Origin: Yokenella regensburgei ATCC 49455
GTDB lineage: Bacteria > Pseudomonadota > Gammaproteobacteria > Enterobacterales > Enterobacteriaceae
DNA length: 64,000 nucleotides
Assembly (NCBI RefSeq): GCF_000735455.1
Contig: NZ_JMPS01000042.1
Span: 1-64,000, forward strand
Reading direction: 5' to 3'
Made by a program: the position numbers and the translations under genes
Shown: positions 51,254 through 59,322 of the stretch, one piece after another
How the letters are laid out: each line of letters opens with the position of its first letter
How positions within the stretch are numbered: the stretch's first letter is position 1
The notes under the pieces: generated by a model
What the model was told of the DNA's origin: nothing
Seen by the model: the letters and a program-made list of their open reading frames with translations, nothing else
The model's database searches: none

Positions 51254-51465
51254 ATCAATCTCCACACAAGGAACAGTACCAGGCCGATACATCCCGGAAT
51301 TAACCCGCGACGACGGGCCCGGGTCTGCCTGACCATGTCCGAATGCCGCCTCTGCGTAAGTGCCGTGTTATCCAGCGGCTCAACGCTGGTGATAATCCAG
51401 ACCATTAAAAAGCATCCCGCGCAGACCAGCCCCGGCTTCAGTTTTGCAGCAAAGGCATTATCCAC
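51250..51465 (-). CDS. small two-helix membrane protein
   Basis: A 71-residue frame from a GTG at 51465 (AGGGG upstream). It has two hydrophobic segments (GLVCAGCFLMVWIITSV and RGLIPGCIGLVLFLVWRLI) separated by a basic loop (QRRHSDMVRQTRARRRG). The frame is open further upstream, so the start is uncertain. Its stop overlaps the next small gene in an ATGA arrangement. No family recognised. Confidence 0.4.
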   Translation of the reverse strand: MDNAFAAKLKPGLVCAGCFLMVWIITSVEPLDNTALTQRRHSDMVRQTRARRRGLIPGCIGLVLFLVWRLI

Positions 51466-51542
51466 AGCGTTCAGCCCCTTCTGTCGGTCTGAAAAAACGC
51501 AATGATCAAATGGTATCCGAAAAATGCATCGCACCGGTTCGC

Positions 51543-51779
51543 TTACGGTGTACCGGTCAGTGACTGCGAGTAATAGCCGATCTGCCCTTTCGCCGCGCAC
51601 ATCCGGTGGTCAAAGGGTAACGTCAGCGCTCCCCCGCTCAGACCCAGTGAAACAAACGCTGGCCGGATACCGTTGCCGCTGCCAGACGCATCGCCGGATA
51701 CCCAGCCCTGCAGTATCTGCAGCCCGCAGTCTGCCTGTACAATTACCGGCGGCAGCACCAGGGAGAGTACGTATCGCAT
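51543..51779 (-). CDS. small exported protein of unknown function
   Basis: A 78-residue frame from the ATG at 51779, which has GGAG upstream. MRYVLSLVLPPVIVQA is a plausible signal peptide, leaving a 60-residue mature part with two Cys residues (ADCGLQ and HRMCAAK). The frame stays open for another 53 codons upstream and includes further hydrophobic sequence, so a longer membrane form cannot be excluded. Confidence 0.35.
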   Translation of the reverse strand: MRYVLSLVLPPVIVQADCGLQILQGWVSGDASGSGNGIRPAFVSLGLSGGALTLPFDHRMCAAKGQIGYYSQSLTGTP

Positions 51780-51931
51780 CGGCACATACTCCGTGATAAT
51801 GCTCCCGGCAGGCTCCATCAGGAACTGAAAAAAAAGCGCAACACAAAACAATCCCTGTGTCGCGCGCGATATAAAATGAGGGGGAGTTATCCCCAAAATA
51901 ACAAATGAAGCAGTGGCATATAACAACCCTA

Positions 51932-52189
51932 TTAGCACAACGGGTACCCCGGCAAGTCAACCCGGACAACTGTCCTGTGCCCCCGCGCCTGGACACCGTT
52001 AATCACCCGCGCACGAAAACGGCGCTCATGGTCGTCACGGCAGTCGGCATCACAGAAACATCCTTCGTCCAGACGTTCCGCGCAGTTATGGCACTCACCT
52101 GTGAACGCCAGCACCGGACGCAGTCTGCCGTTCAGCAGACGGGCCATCCGCGCTATTTCCTCTTCCTGAGCCAGATCCACAATATCCAT
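51932..52189 (-). CDS. four-cysteine zinc-finger-like protein, paralogue of 50925
   Basis: An 85-residue protein preceded by a very strong GGAGGGGGG ribosome binding site. Layout matches the 50925 protein: N-terminal helix (VDLAQEEEIARMARLLNGRL), then CHNCAERLDEGCFCDADCRD with two Cys pairs, but with an additional C-terminal tail of about 25 residues (RARVINGVQARGHRTVVRVD). The two paralogues probably arose by local duplication. Possible roles are RNA-polymerase or nucleic-acid binding, by analogy with other small zinc proteins. Confidence 0.65.
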   Translation of the reverse strand: MDIVDLAQEEEIARMARLLNGRLRPVLAFTGECHNCAERLDEGCFCDADCRDDHERRFRARVINGVQARGHRTVVRVDLPGYPLC

Positions 52190-52327
52190 CCCCCCTCCTT
52201 TGTTAAAAAACTACCAGAGCATATTTTTCAGAACGGGCGCACTACCATGACTGTGATATGACACACAAAATGCTGGATAATGAGCACCACACAGGTCAGA
52301 CCGTTTGAGATTTGTCGTTATTCCGGC

Positions 52328-52356
52328 AAAAAAATCGGCCAACAAGTGACCGATTT
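52328..52356 (-). terminator. intrinsic terminator of the porin gene
   Basis: On the minus strand AAATCGG pairs with CCGATTT around an 11-base loop and runs directly into further T residues (the stem end and tail read CCGATTTTTTT). It starts about 20 bases after the porin stop. Confidence 0.8.
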
Positions 52357-52376
52357 GCATCCGGGAGGATATTAAA

Positions 52377-53498
52377 TCAGAACTGGTAAACCAGACCGGT
52401 AGCCACCACGTTATCCGTCGGAACACCAGTATCGCGGGTGAACTGGCTGTCGTCGATCAGGTTGATTTTGTAGTCAACGTAGGTGGACATGTTCTTGTTG
52501 AAGAAGTACGTGGCACCCAGGTCGATGTAGCTCAGCAAATCCTGGTCACCGTAGCCCTCAATATCCTTGCCACGAGAGTGCAGGTACGCGATAGAAGGAC
52601 GCAGGCCAAAGTCTGTCTGGTACTGGGCAACCACTTCAAAGTTTTTCGCCTCATTGGCAAAACCGTTAGTATGGTCGCCGTCGTTGCGGCCAAAGCGGGT
52701 GGCGTTGTAGCTCTGGGTGTACTGGGTCGCCAGGTAGATGTTGTTGGCATCGTACTTCAGGCCGCCGGTATAGGTGGTGGCCTTGTCACCGTTGCCAAAA
52801 TCCAGACGGTTCTGATCGTCCGTGCGTTTCGAGCTGGCGATGGCGGTACCGACGCTGAAGCCTTCACCAATATCGTAGGTCAGGGAGCCGCCGAAGCCGT
52901 CGCCGTTCTGGTTCATGGCGTCACGACCGTTATTGGTCGGCCCGGTGCCTTCGCCCTTCACGCTGCCGTTTTTCCCCTGGTACTGCAGGGCCAGATTCAG
53001 GCCGTCAACCAGACCGAAGAAATCGTTGTTACGGTAAGTGGCCACGCCGTTAGCGCGCTGCTGCAGGAAGTTATCCGCCCCGTAGGTGTCGCCGCCGAAC
53101 TCCGGCAGCACGTCGGTCCAGGAGGTCACATCGTAGACCACGCCGTAGTTACGGCCATAGTCGAAAGAGCCCCACTGACCAAACTTCAGGCCGGCAAAGC
53201 CCAGACGGGTCCAGGACTGGGAATTGTCACTGTCACCTTCAGTGTTATTTGCCTGCACGTTGTATTCCCACTGACCGTAGCCGGTCAGTTGGTCGTTCAC
53301 CTGAGTTTCCCCCTTGAACCCCAGACGCACATAACTCTGATCGCCGTCCTGGCTCTTGTCATCAGAGAAGTAATGCAGACCGTCAACCTTGCCGTACAGA
53401 TCCAGCTTGTTGCCGTCCTTGTTATAAATTTCAGCTGCGTGTGCAGCGCCTGCGGCCAGCATTACTGGCACCAGCAGGGAAAGCGTTTTTAATTTCAT
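52377..53498 (-). CDS. OmpC/OmpN-type general porin
   Basis: A 373-residue trimeric porin. Signal peptide [14 protein letters not shown], then the mature start [20 protein letters not shown] shared with OmpC, OmpN and OmpS2. The 16-strand pattern, the [20 protein letters not shown] loop-3 region, and the C-terminal aromatic (VATGLVYQF) needed for BAM recognition are present. It passes small hydrophilic solutes across the outer membrane. The N-terminal and [16 protein letters not shown] regions look closest to OmpN/OmpS2, but the paralogue cannot be settled by eye. It has its own terminator. Confidence 0.9.
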   Translation of the reverse strand: MKLKTLSLLVPVMLAAGAAHAAEIYNKDGNKLDLYGKVDGLHYFSDDKSQDGDQSYVRLGFKGETQVNDQLTGYGQWEYNVQANNTEGDSDNSQSWTRLGFAGLKFGQWGSFDYGRNYGVVYDVTSWTDVLPEFGGDTYGADNFLQQRANGVATYRNNDFFGLVDGLNLALQYQGKNGSVKGEGTGPTNNGRDAMNQNGDGFGGSLTYDIGEGFSVGTAIASSKRTDDQNRLDFGNGDKATTYTGGLKYDANNIYLATQYTQSYNATRFGRNDGDHTNGFANEAKNFEVVAQYQTDFGLRPSIAYLHSRGKDIEGYGDQDLLSYIDLGATYFFNKNMSTYVDYKINLIDDSQFTRDTGVPTDNVVATGLVYQF

Positions 53499-53647
53499 TA
53501 AGATAGCCTCTGCTTTGATTTATATCACGGGAACGGAGCACAATACGGAGAGATGAATTCACCGTATCTGTTCCGGATATGCCACATGCATATCGGGAGC
53601 ACGTTCACAACGGGTGTCCCCGAAAATCAACACGCGGCATAACATAT

Positions 53648-53890
53648 TCAGGGAGTGTCTGGCTGTGACAACGGGGCCCGGTGCCAGCGCTCACACAGGC
53701 TGGCCCGGGATTCATGCCAGTGCTGCTGGCGTGGATTGCGGGTGACTTCTGCGGCCATCCTCCACCATCGGGCAGCTTCACCATAGTTGCCTTCCCGTTC
53801 CAGTCCTGCGGCGGTTTCTGCCCTGGCGGAAACGTTCTGCATGTCAGGGGTTCCGCCGTCCGACTGACGTTCAGTAGTATGTGATGTCAT
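53648..53890 (-). CDS. ANR-family regulator
   Basis: An 80-residue protein with the ANR (AggR-activated regulator) core: AAGLEREGNYGEAARWWRMA, then RQQHWHESRASLCERWHRAP. ANR proteins in enteric pathogens bind AraC-type virulence activators and dampen them. No AraC-type partner is visible in this window. I start at the ATG at 53890 (MTSHTTERQSDG), since the frame upstream of it lacks a ribosome binding site. Confidence 0.7.
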   Translation of the reverse strand: MTSHTTERQSDGGTPDMQNVSARAETAAGLEREGNYGEAARWWRMAAEVTRNPRQQHWHESRASLCERWHRAPLSQPDTP

Positions 53891-54281
53891 GATGATGTTC
53901 TTATCCAGGTGATCGTGATGGTACAAGTACCGGGGATCCTCACACCGGGTGGCGATGTCGTGCAAAAAAAATCGTTACAGGTTATTCCTGACGGAGGAGC
54001 AGAGCGTCGCGGAGATGGCGATTCGTCGCCAATGACGATTCAGTAAGGGCGACTGGAGGGAAAATAGCTCTTGTATTCGATAACCGCGGATGCAAACCGA
54101 TAAGGAAACGATCTCAGTTCGGCCCAGAACAATTCGCTAACCATGTCGTGTTTTTTCGTCTGTGATGTGCTCACTTCAACGCATCGACGGTGATTCGGGA
54201 CAGGGGCTGATAAGCCTTGTGGCATTGACGCTGTCGTTGCTACGGTCAGACAACTAAACCCCTCGATCAAAAAGGTTATCA
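53891..54281 (+). promoter_or_regulatory. upstream region of the zinc-finger gene, duplicated at 2.6 kb
   Basis: This 390-base gap has no supported gene. Its right part (from about 54128) is recognisably similar to 2605-2757, the DNA upstream of the decayed copy. A 16-codon frame (MSCFFVCDVLTSTHRR) sits in the conserved part but is interrupted in the left copy, so a leader peptide is possible but unproven. Confidence 0.35.
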
Positions 54282-54488
54282 ATGATGAGTAACATTCCGT
54301 TTAAGTGCCCTGGCTGCAACCACGATCTTACCGTACACAGCGGGACAGAAATCAGCGATGTCAACGATGCTGCCGGAATCACTTGCGTTCATTGCAGCAG
54401 AATTGTCAACAAAGAGGATATCATTCAGCAGGCCCGTGACCATGCTGCGGTTCTTGTCAGAACTCTTCTCGGGGAGCGCTGCAGATAA
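54282..54488 (+). CDS. small zinc-ribbon protein (ECs_2282-like)
   Basis: A 68-residue protein with two Cys pairs, FKCPGCNHDL and ITCVHCSRIV, spaced as a zinc ribbon, followed by a helical C-terminus (IIQQARDHAAVLVRTLLGER). It resembles the small zinc-binding family annotated after E. coli O157 ECs_2282; the function is unknown. A good AAGG ribosome binding site precedes the double ATG. It is the intact counterpart of the amber-interrupted copy at 2758. Confidence 0.75.
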   Translation: MMSNIPFKCPGCNHDLTVHSGTEISDVNDAAGITCVHCSRIVNKEDIIQQARDHAAVLVRTLLGERCR

Positions 54489-54744
54489 ACGCTGAATCCG
54501 GAAGCGAAAACCACTGCTTACGGTATATCATCTCACATACAGACAACAAAACTTCGGCAGATTATTGTGGTTTTGGCATGAATCAGGGGACGTCTGGTCA
54601 TTGTCGCCAGCCCTCTCTTCCCCGTCATACGGTCAGGGTCTGAAATCTGACCTGCCAGATAGCCAAAAGTCCATTCATTAACATTGACCTGAAAAGGATT
54701 GCGGTGCAGGGTGCCATGCTGTTTGCGCCCCTGCACGCTCTTGA

Positions 54745-55572
54745 TCAACATGGAGTTCGCGTCAAATGCTGGATGAGTTGATCCACGGCGGGAAATGACA
54801 GTGACTGAACTGCATAACAGACTCCCGTTCGTCTTGAGAGTGGGTGTCCAGGCAGGGCTCTGGTCACGACCTGCGAATGTTCACGTGCCAGTGACGCCGG
54901 CACAATAGCAACCCCAAGTCCCTGCGTGACAAGTCTGAGCGCCAGAGAATACGTCCCGGCATTTGCTGCCGGTGAGTTTGCCGTAGCTCCATAAACCGGG
55001 AGCAGACGCTGGTGTGATGTCAGCTCAGGACACATGATCCAGCACAGACCATGAAGATCCGTTTCGGTCACCGTCGTTTTCTCTGTCAGCGGGTGATTGA
55101 CCGGGAGAGCCAGGAGAAACGGCTCGGTATGCAATGGTAAGAACAGCTCATCTTCGCAACGCAGTTCCTCACAGCCAAAACGAATATCCCCCGTACAGCC
55201 TGGCTCCAGCATCACCAGCAAACAGAATTCCGGATCCCGGATGTGCTGCAGAAAAGCGTTTATCTGACTGTCTGCAATGTCATGCTCGATACCGATGTTA
55301 AGGGGCTGTCGGCGTCTCTCCCTTCTGAAGCTCCGGGTTAATGTATCCAGTTCAGCCACCATACGCCGGGCATGCGGGTAAAGGATCCTTGCATCCTGCG
55401 TCACCTCCACACCGCGTGGCTGGCGCAGAAATAACAGTGTCCCGAGATCGTCTTCAAGCATTTTAATGGTGGCTGACAAGGCGGGCTGCGTGAGGCAAAG
55501 CCGACGGGCTGCACCAGTAATATTTCGCTCCTCGAAAACAGCGATGAAAGCATGAAGCTGGCGATAATCCAT
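54745..55572 (-). CDS. LysR-family transcriptional regulator
   Basis: A 275-residue LysR protein. The N-terminal winged HTH (MDYRQLHAFIAVFEERNITG and ARRLCLTQPALSATIKMLED) is complete; an effector-binding domain follows (about 90-270) with FLLALPVNHPLTEKT and LGVAIVPASLAREH. It is slightly short compared with the usual 290-310 residues. It is divergent from the SDR gene at 55682 with a 110-base shared promoter region, the classic LysR arrangement, so it probably regulates that SDR. Confidence 0.9.
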   Translation of the reverse strand: MDYRQLHAFIAVFEERNITGAARRLCLTQPALSATIKMLEDDLGTLLFLRQPRGVEVTQDARILYPHARRMVAELDTLTRSFRRERRRQPLNIGIEHDIADSQINAFLQHIRDPEFCLLVMLEPGCTGDIRFGCEELRCEDELFLPLHTEPFLLALPVNHPLTEKTTVTETDLHGLCWIMCPELTSHQRLLPVYGATANSPAANAGTYSLALRLVTQGLGVAIVPASLAREHSQVVTRALPGHPLSRRTGVCYAVQSLSFPAVDQLIQHLTRTPC

Positions 55573-55681
55573 AATATTTAATGATGCCTGCGAGAAGAAA
55601 AAACCATTTTAAAGCCTGAAATGGATGAATTACAGTCCCTCCGTCGCTTTAGCTATCATTTTTAATTATGTGGAGTTCAGC

Positions 55682-56416
55682 ATGCAATATGAAAAGAAAC
55701 CCCTGATTGTTATCACTGGTGCCAGCTCCGGTATCGGCCTTGCTACCGCCCAACTGTTATCGGCAGAAGGGCATCCCCTTTTGCTGATCGCCCGCCGTAG
55801 TGAACCAATGAAAGCGCTAAACCTGCCTGATACGCTCTGTAAGTCCGTGGACGTTACTGACAGAGATGCATTGATTCTGGCGGTCAGAGACGCTGAGGCG
55901 CGTTTCGGTCCGTCGGACGCACTGATTAATAATGCCGGTGTGATGCTGCTCGGCAATATGACCACGCAAAACCCTGAAGAATGGGAGCGCATGCTGGATA
56001 TCAATGTCAAAGGCGTGCTGAACGGTGTGCATGCCGTAGCGGCGGGTATGGTGAGCCGCAAACGTGGCACCATTATCAATATCAGCTCGGTGGCAGGGCG
56101 TAAAACGTTTCCGAACCATGTTGCTTATGTGGGGACGAAATTTGCTGTGCACGGTATTTCCGAGAATCTCCGTGAAGAACTGGCTCCACACGGCGTCAGG
56201 GTTATCACCATTGCGCCGGGGGCCGTTGAAACGGCATTGTTGAGTCATACCACGGACGAAGAAATCAAGTCTGGTTATCAGGCCTGGAAAGAGGATATGG
56301 GTGGTATTGTGCTTTCTGCTGAGGATGTGGCTAATACCATTCGCTTTGCTTACCTGCAGCCTCAAAACGTCTGTATCCGCGAAATTGTGCTGGCAGCGAC
56401 CAGACAGCAGGCTTAA
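55682..56416 (+). CDS. short-chain dehydrogenase/reductase
   Basis: A 244-residue classical SDR: nucleotide-binding TGASSGIGLATAQL (about 11-24), NNAGVM, the catalytic Ser (INISSVAGRK) and Tyr-x3-Lys (YVGTKFAVHG), and a PGAVETALLSHT segment. It probably uses NADP(H) to oxidise or reduce an alcohol or carbonyl; the substrate is unknown. The ATG at 55682 was chosen because the Rossmann fold begins ten residues later; 19 upstream codons are open but lack a ribosome binding site. Divergent from the LysR gene. Confidence 0.9.
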   Translation: MQYEKKPLIVITGASSGIGLATAQLLSAEGHPLLLIARRSEPMKALNLPDTLCKSVDVTDRDALILAVRDAEARFGPSDALINNAGVMLLGNMTTQNPEEWERMLDINVKGVLNGVHAVAAGMVSRKRGTIINISSVAGRKTFPNHVAYVGTKFAVHGISENLREELAPHGVRVITIAPGAVETALLSHTTDEEIKSGYQAWKEDMGGIVLSAEDVANTIRFAYLQPQNVCIREIVLAATRQQA

Positions 56417-56484
56417 AAGGCTGCGTTTCTGTCCCAATGAAAACAAATCACGCCACGAACAGGTAATTCGTTAACGAAATCACA

Positions 56485-56507
56485 GGGGCAGTTGCGGAAA
56501 CTGCCCC
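56485..56507. terminator. hairpin between convergent genes
   Basis: A nine-bp perfect stem (GGGGCAGTT with AACTGCCCC) with a five-base loop sits between the SDR and the esterase gene, which converge. U-tracts are poor on both sides, so bidirectional termination is likely but not certain. Confidence 0.55.
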
Positions 56508-56513
56508 TCAGAC

Positions 56514-57602
56514 CTAATGGGCTGGTGTGGCAATGAAATCAGCGGTAGCCTGATAAACCTGTGCAGTTTGCTGCGGCACCAGATTTTCAAGCATCAGAAA
56601 TGCATGTACCATCCCCGGGAAGTGGATATGCCTGACCGGCACTCCGGCGCTTTTCAGTCGGGCAACAAAAGCAAAATCCTCATCACGTAATGGATCCAGA
56701 CCGCCACTAAAAATAAGTGTGGGCGGAAACGCCCGCGTGACTGATCTGTACAACGGTGAAAGCGACGCTCTGTCTTCACCATGCTGAAAATACTGACTGA
56801 AGTACCAGGCCACTTTGCTTTTATCAAGCAATTTACCCTGCCCATTTTCATCAGCGGAAGGCCAGGACAACGTGTAATCCAGGCTGGGATAAATCAGCAC
56901 CAGGCGGGAGATAAAGCCCGGGTGTTCAGTCTGTAAATCGCCGGCAAGCGTGGCGCTGAATGCCCCACCTCCGCTGTCTCCGGCCAGAGTCAGTTGCGGT
57001 TTCCAGGGAACATGGTTCTGATCCAGTACAGCGTAAACCTGCATCAGGACATCACGCGCATCGTGAAGTCCCTCCGGATAGGGGGACTCCGGCGCCCGCC
57101 GATAGTCCACTGCCACGACGGTATTACCGGTTGCAGCCGCCAGATGACGGGCTATCGGGTCGTAAACATCCACCGAACCACTCAGATGCCCCCCACCATG
57201 AATGAAGAAAATCACCCCGGTTGCTATATCCGGATGCGGGTTGTAGATCCGTACCGGAATTTTTCGTCCCGGCACCGCGACATCCACATTGATAATTCGG
57301 GCTATGGATTGTTTATCCGTCACGTACTTTTGGGTCAGCGCAGTCAACGCATCACGGCTGTCGAGCGTATTATACTCGGGGTTATTGCTGTTTTTGGGTA
57401 GCGATGATAACAGCGTCGCCAGGGGGGCCGGAGGCGACAACGTCAGCGGGCCATTTTCTTTCTCCCACATCTGTTGATACTGTTTCTCCATTGTGCCGAG
57501 GGTATCGCGGGTTACCTGAGCAGATACTGCCCAGGCCCCATGACAACAGGAAGCCACCAGCACCAGGGCTGAGAGCAAACTGCGTTGCATGGTTTTTCTC
57601 AT
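56514..57602 (-). CDS. exported HSL-family alpha/beta-hydrolase (esterase)
   Basis: A 362-residue esterase with a signal peptide (SLLSALVLVASCCHGAWA). The HSL/BAH family features are all present: oxyanion motif FFIHGGGHLSG, nucleophile GDSGGG, then GGLDPLRDED (acid) and FPGMVHAFL (His). The VDYRRAPESPYPEGLHDARD segment is typical. The product is periplasmic and should cleave short acyl esters. Its ATG shares a base with the stop of the dehydrogenase gene (TGATG), so expression is coupled; the partner's likely 3-hydroxybutyrate activity suggests hydroxyacyl esters as a substrate (inference). Confidence 0.88.
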   Translation of the reverse strand: MRKTMQRSLLSALVLVASCCHGAWAVSAQVTRDTLGTMEKQYQQMWEKENGPLTLSPPAPLATLLSSLPKNSNNPEYNTLDSRDALTALTQKYVTDKQSIARIINVDVAVPGRKIPVRIYNPHPDIATGVIFFIHGGGHLSGSVDVYDPIARHLAAATGNTVVAVDYRRAPESPYPEGLHDARDVLMQVYAVLDQNHVPWKPQLTLAGDSGGGAFSATLAGDLQTEHPGFISRLVLIYPSLDYTLSWPSADENGQGKLLDKSKVAWYFSQYFQHGEDRASLSPLYRSVTRAFPPTLIFSGGLDPLRDEDFAFVARLKSAGVPVRHIHFPGMVHAFLMLENLVPQQTAQVYQATADFIATPAH

Positions 57603-58387
57603 CAGCGCATTCCCCATCCGTGGCTGACCGTAATTGACTGTCCGGTGAGCGCCATGGAAGGAAATGTCACCAGAAAACGTACTGTTTCGGCAATATCCGC
57701 CTCCGATGTAAACTGCCCGTCAACGGTTTCCGCCAGCATAATATTTTTGACGACATCCTCTTCGCTGATACCCAGCTCACGGGCCTGCTCAGGGATCTGC
57801 TTTTTAACCAGCGGCGTATCAACAAAGCCCGGGCAAACTACATGCGAGCGAACGTGATGAACAGCCCCCTCCTTCGCGACCACCTTAGCCAGCCCCATCA
57901 GCCCATGTTTGGCGGTCACATACGCCGCCTTCAGCCGGGAGGCTTCATGGGAATGCACAGAGCCAATATAAATGACCGTCCCCCCTTGCGGGTTTTTGTA
58001 CATATGTTTCAGTGCTGCCCGGGTGGTCAGAAATGCCCCGTCAAGATGAACAGCCATCATCTTCCGCCAGTCAGCAAACGGGTATTCATCCAGGGGACTG
58101 ACAATCTGGATCCCGGCATTAGATACCAGAATATCAAGACTGCCATAACGATTCACCAGCGCGTCGGTTCCCGCCTGAGTCTGCTGCTCGTCCGAGACAT
58201 CCATGCCAACGGCAATCGCTTCACCGCCAGCCAGTTGTATTTCCCGGACCACCTCTTCGGCTGAGGCCAGACTGAGGTCAGCAATACCGACCGATGCCCC
58301 TTCGGAAGCCATCAATAACGCAACCTCTCTGCCAAGGCCACTTCCAGCCCCGGTAATCAGTGCTGTTTTACCCGATAAACTTTTCAT
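57602..58387 (-). CDS. 3-hydroxybutyrate dehydrogenase-like SDR
   Basis: A 261-residue SDR with [14 protein letters not shown] (11-24), [12 protein letters not shown] (catalytic Ser) and [10 protein letters not shown] (Tyr-x3-Lys). The [20 protein letters not shown] segment and the C-terminal [16 protein letters not shown] are characteristic of D-3-hydroxybutyrate dehydrogenases of the BdhA type, which convert 3-hydroxybutyrate to acetoacetate with NAD+. A GGGGAAAAG site precedes the ATG. Downstream esterase is coupled by a TGATG junction. Confidence 0.82.
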   Translation of the reverse strand: MKSLSGKTALITGAGSGLGREVALLMASEGASVGIADLSLASAEEVVREIQLAGGEAIAVGMDVSDEQQTQAGTDALVNRYGSLDILVSNAGIQIVSPLDEYPFADWRKMMAVHLDGAFLTTRAALKHMYKNPQGGTVIYIGSVHSHEASRLKAAYVTAKHGLMGLAKVVAKEGAVHHVRSHVVCPGFVDTPLVKKQIPEQARELGISEEDVVKNIMLAETVDGQFTSEADIAETVRFLVTFPSMALTGQSITVSHGWGMR

Positions 58388-58564
58388 GCTTTTCCCCGTT
58401 AATCGTCTTGTATCACCACGGTGGTGTCATGAACGAATGTATAAACGGCAACGGACATGAGGAAAATGAAAAATGGGCATAGTTCTGATGCACTACAGGC
58501 ATTAAATATGGGGTAAAAATCGGCAGATATCGCATACGGTGACTAGCGCGCGCACTCAACAACA

Positions 58565-59125
58565 TTAACCCGTGACACCCGTTCTCGCTGTCTCTACAGG
58601 TGCCTGCATCGCCAGTACCTGTGCTTTCAACTGGTTAAAGGGCGTCGTGAAGGTTCCCCGGTCAATACGGCTGAGAATAATTGGCGTGATACTCGTTACG
58701 CCGTTACGATCTGTGCCAGTAACCGTCAGCCATGCGTCGCTGAGCATTTCGCTTACCGCCTGCTGAACATTCTCAATAAGTTGTACGTCGCGTATAGCCC
58801 CCAGCGTATCGTGATTGAGCAGTAGCACCATTTTGCACTGTGCCGCACTGGACGACTCCCACACCCAGCGTAACAGCGTCGGCGGTGTACTCCTGCGCTC
58901 CTGTTGGCGCTCCCATGAATATTCGCCAATCCGCTGCCAGACTTCGGTGTGAAAACGCAGAATCAATGACCGGTGATCGGCCATGCTGTCACGGTACGGC
59001 AATCCCAGTGTAAAGCTGAACGCCGCCAGTCGCGGGTAATGGTCTACGGCCTGTTGTAAAAACGCGCGTGTATTCGCCTTATCCGAAGCGTTACCGGCGG
59101 TTGGCACGGGTGAATAGTAATTCAT
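58565..59125 (-). CDS. inovirus Gp2/YfjJ-like protein, first copy
   Basis: A 186-residue protein that aligns by eye with the Gp2/YfjJ-like protein at 61854: a strand (YPRLAAFSFTLGLPYRDSM), SLILRFHTEVWQRIGEYSWE corresponding to the SLITRFIVSLKAQ helix, CKMVLLLNHDTLG, and QQAVSEMLSDAWLTVTG. It lacks the His-rich YHVVLFLN core of the other copy, so a catalytic role is less certain. Such genes occur in P4-like and CP4-type elements. This copy is at the left end of the element core. Confidence 0.55.
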   Translation of the reverse strand: MNYYSPVPTAGNASDKANTRAFLQQAVDHYPRLAAFSFTLGLPYRDSMADHRSLILRFHTEVWQRIGEYSWERQQERRSTPPTLLRWVWESSSAAQCKMVLLLNHDTLGAIRDVQLIENVQQAVSEMLSDAWLTVTGTDRNGVTSITPIILSRIDRGTFTTPFNQLKAQVLAMQAPVETARTGVTG

Positions 59126-59322
59126 AATGTATTGTTCTCAACGTTATGCCAGCAAGGGGCAGAGGAGTAATTTACAGAGGTGTGGAAGATTTAAATGACC
59201 GGGTATGGCTGGTTAGAAGCGGTCCCGCATCTCAGGACAAATGCTCACTCACTCGCTTTTGGTGGACGATTTGCTTTATCCTGTTGAAGATAAAACCCTG
59301 ATTAGCCGTGTGAGCGATAATA

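Noticed and set aside
54533-54751. 72-codon minus-strand frame after the zinc-ribbon gene
   Set aside because: No ribosome binding site or family; overlaps the LysR gene end and looks like chance.
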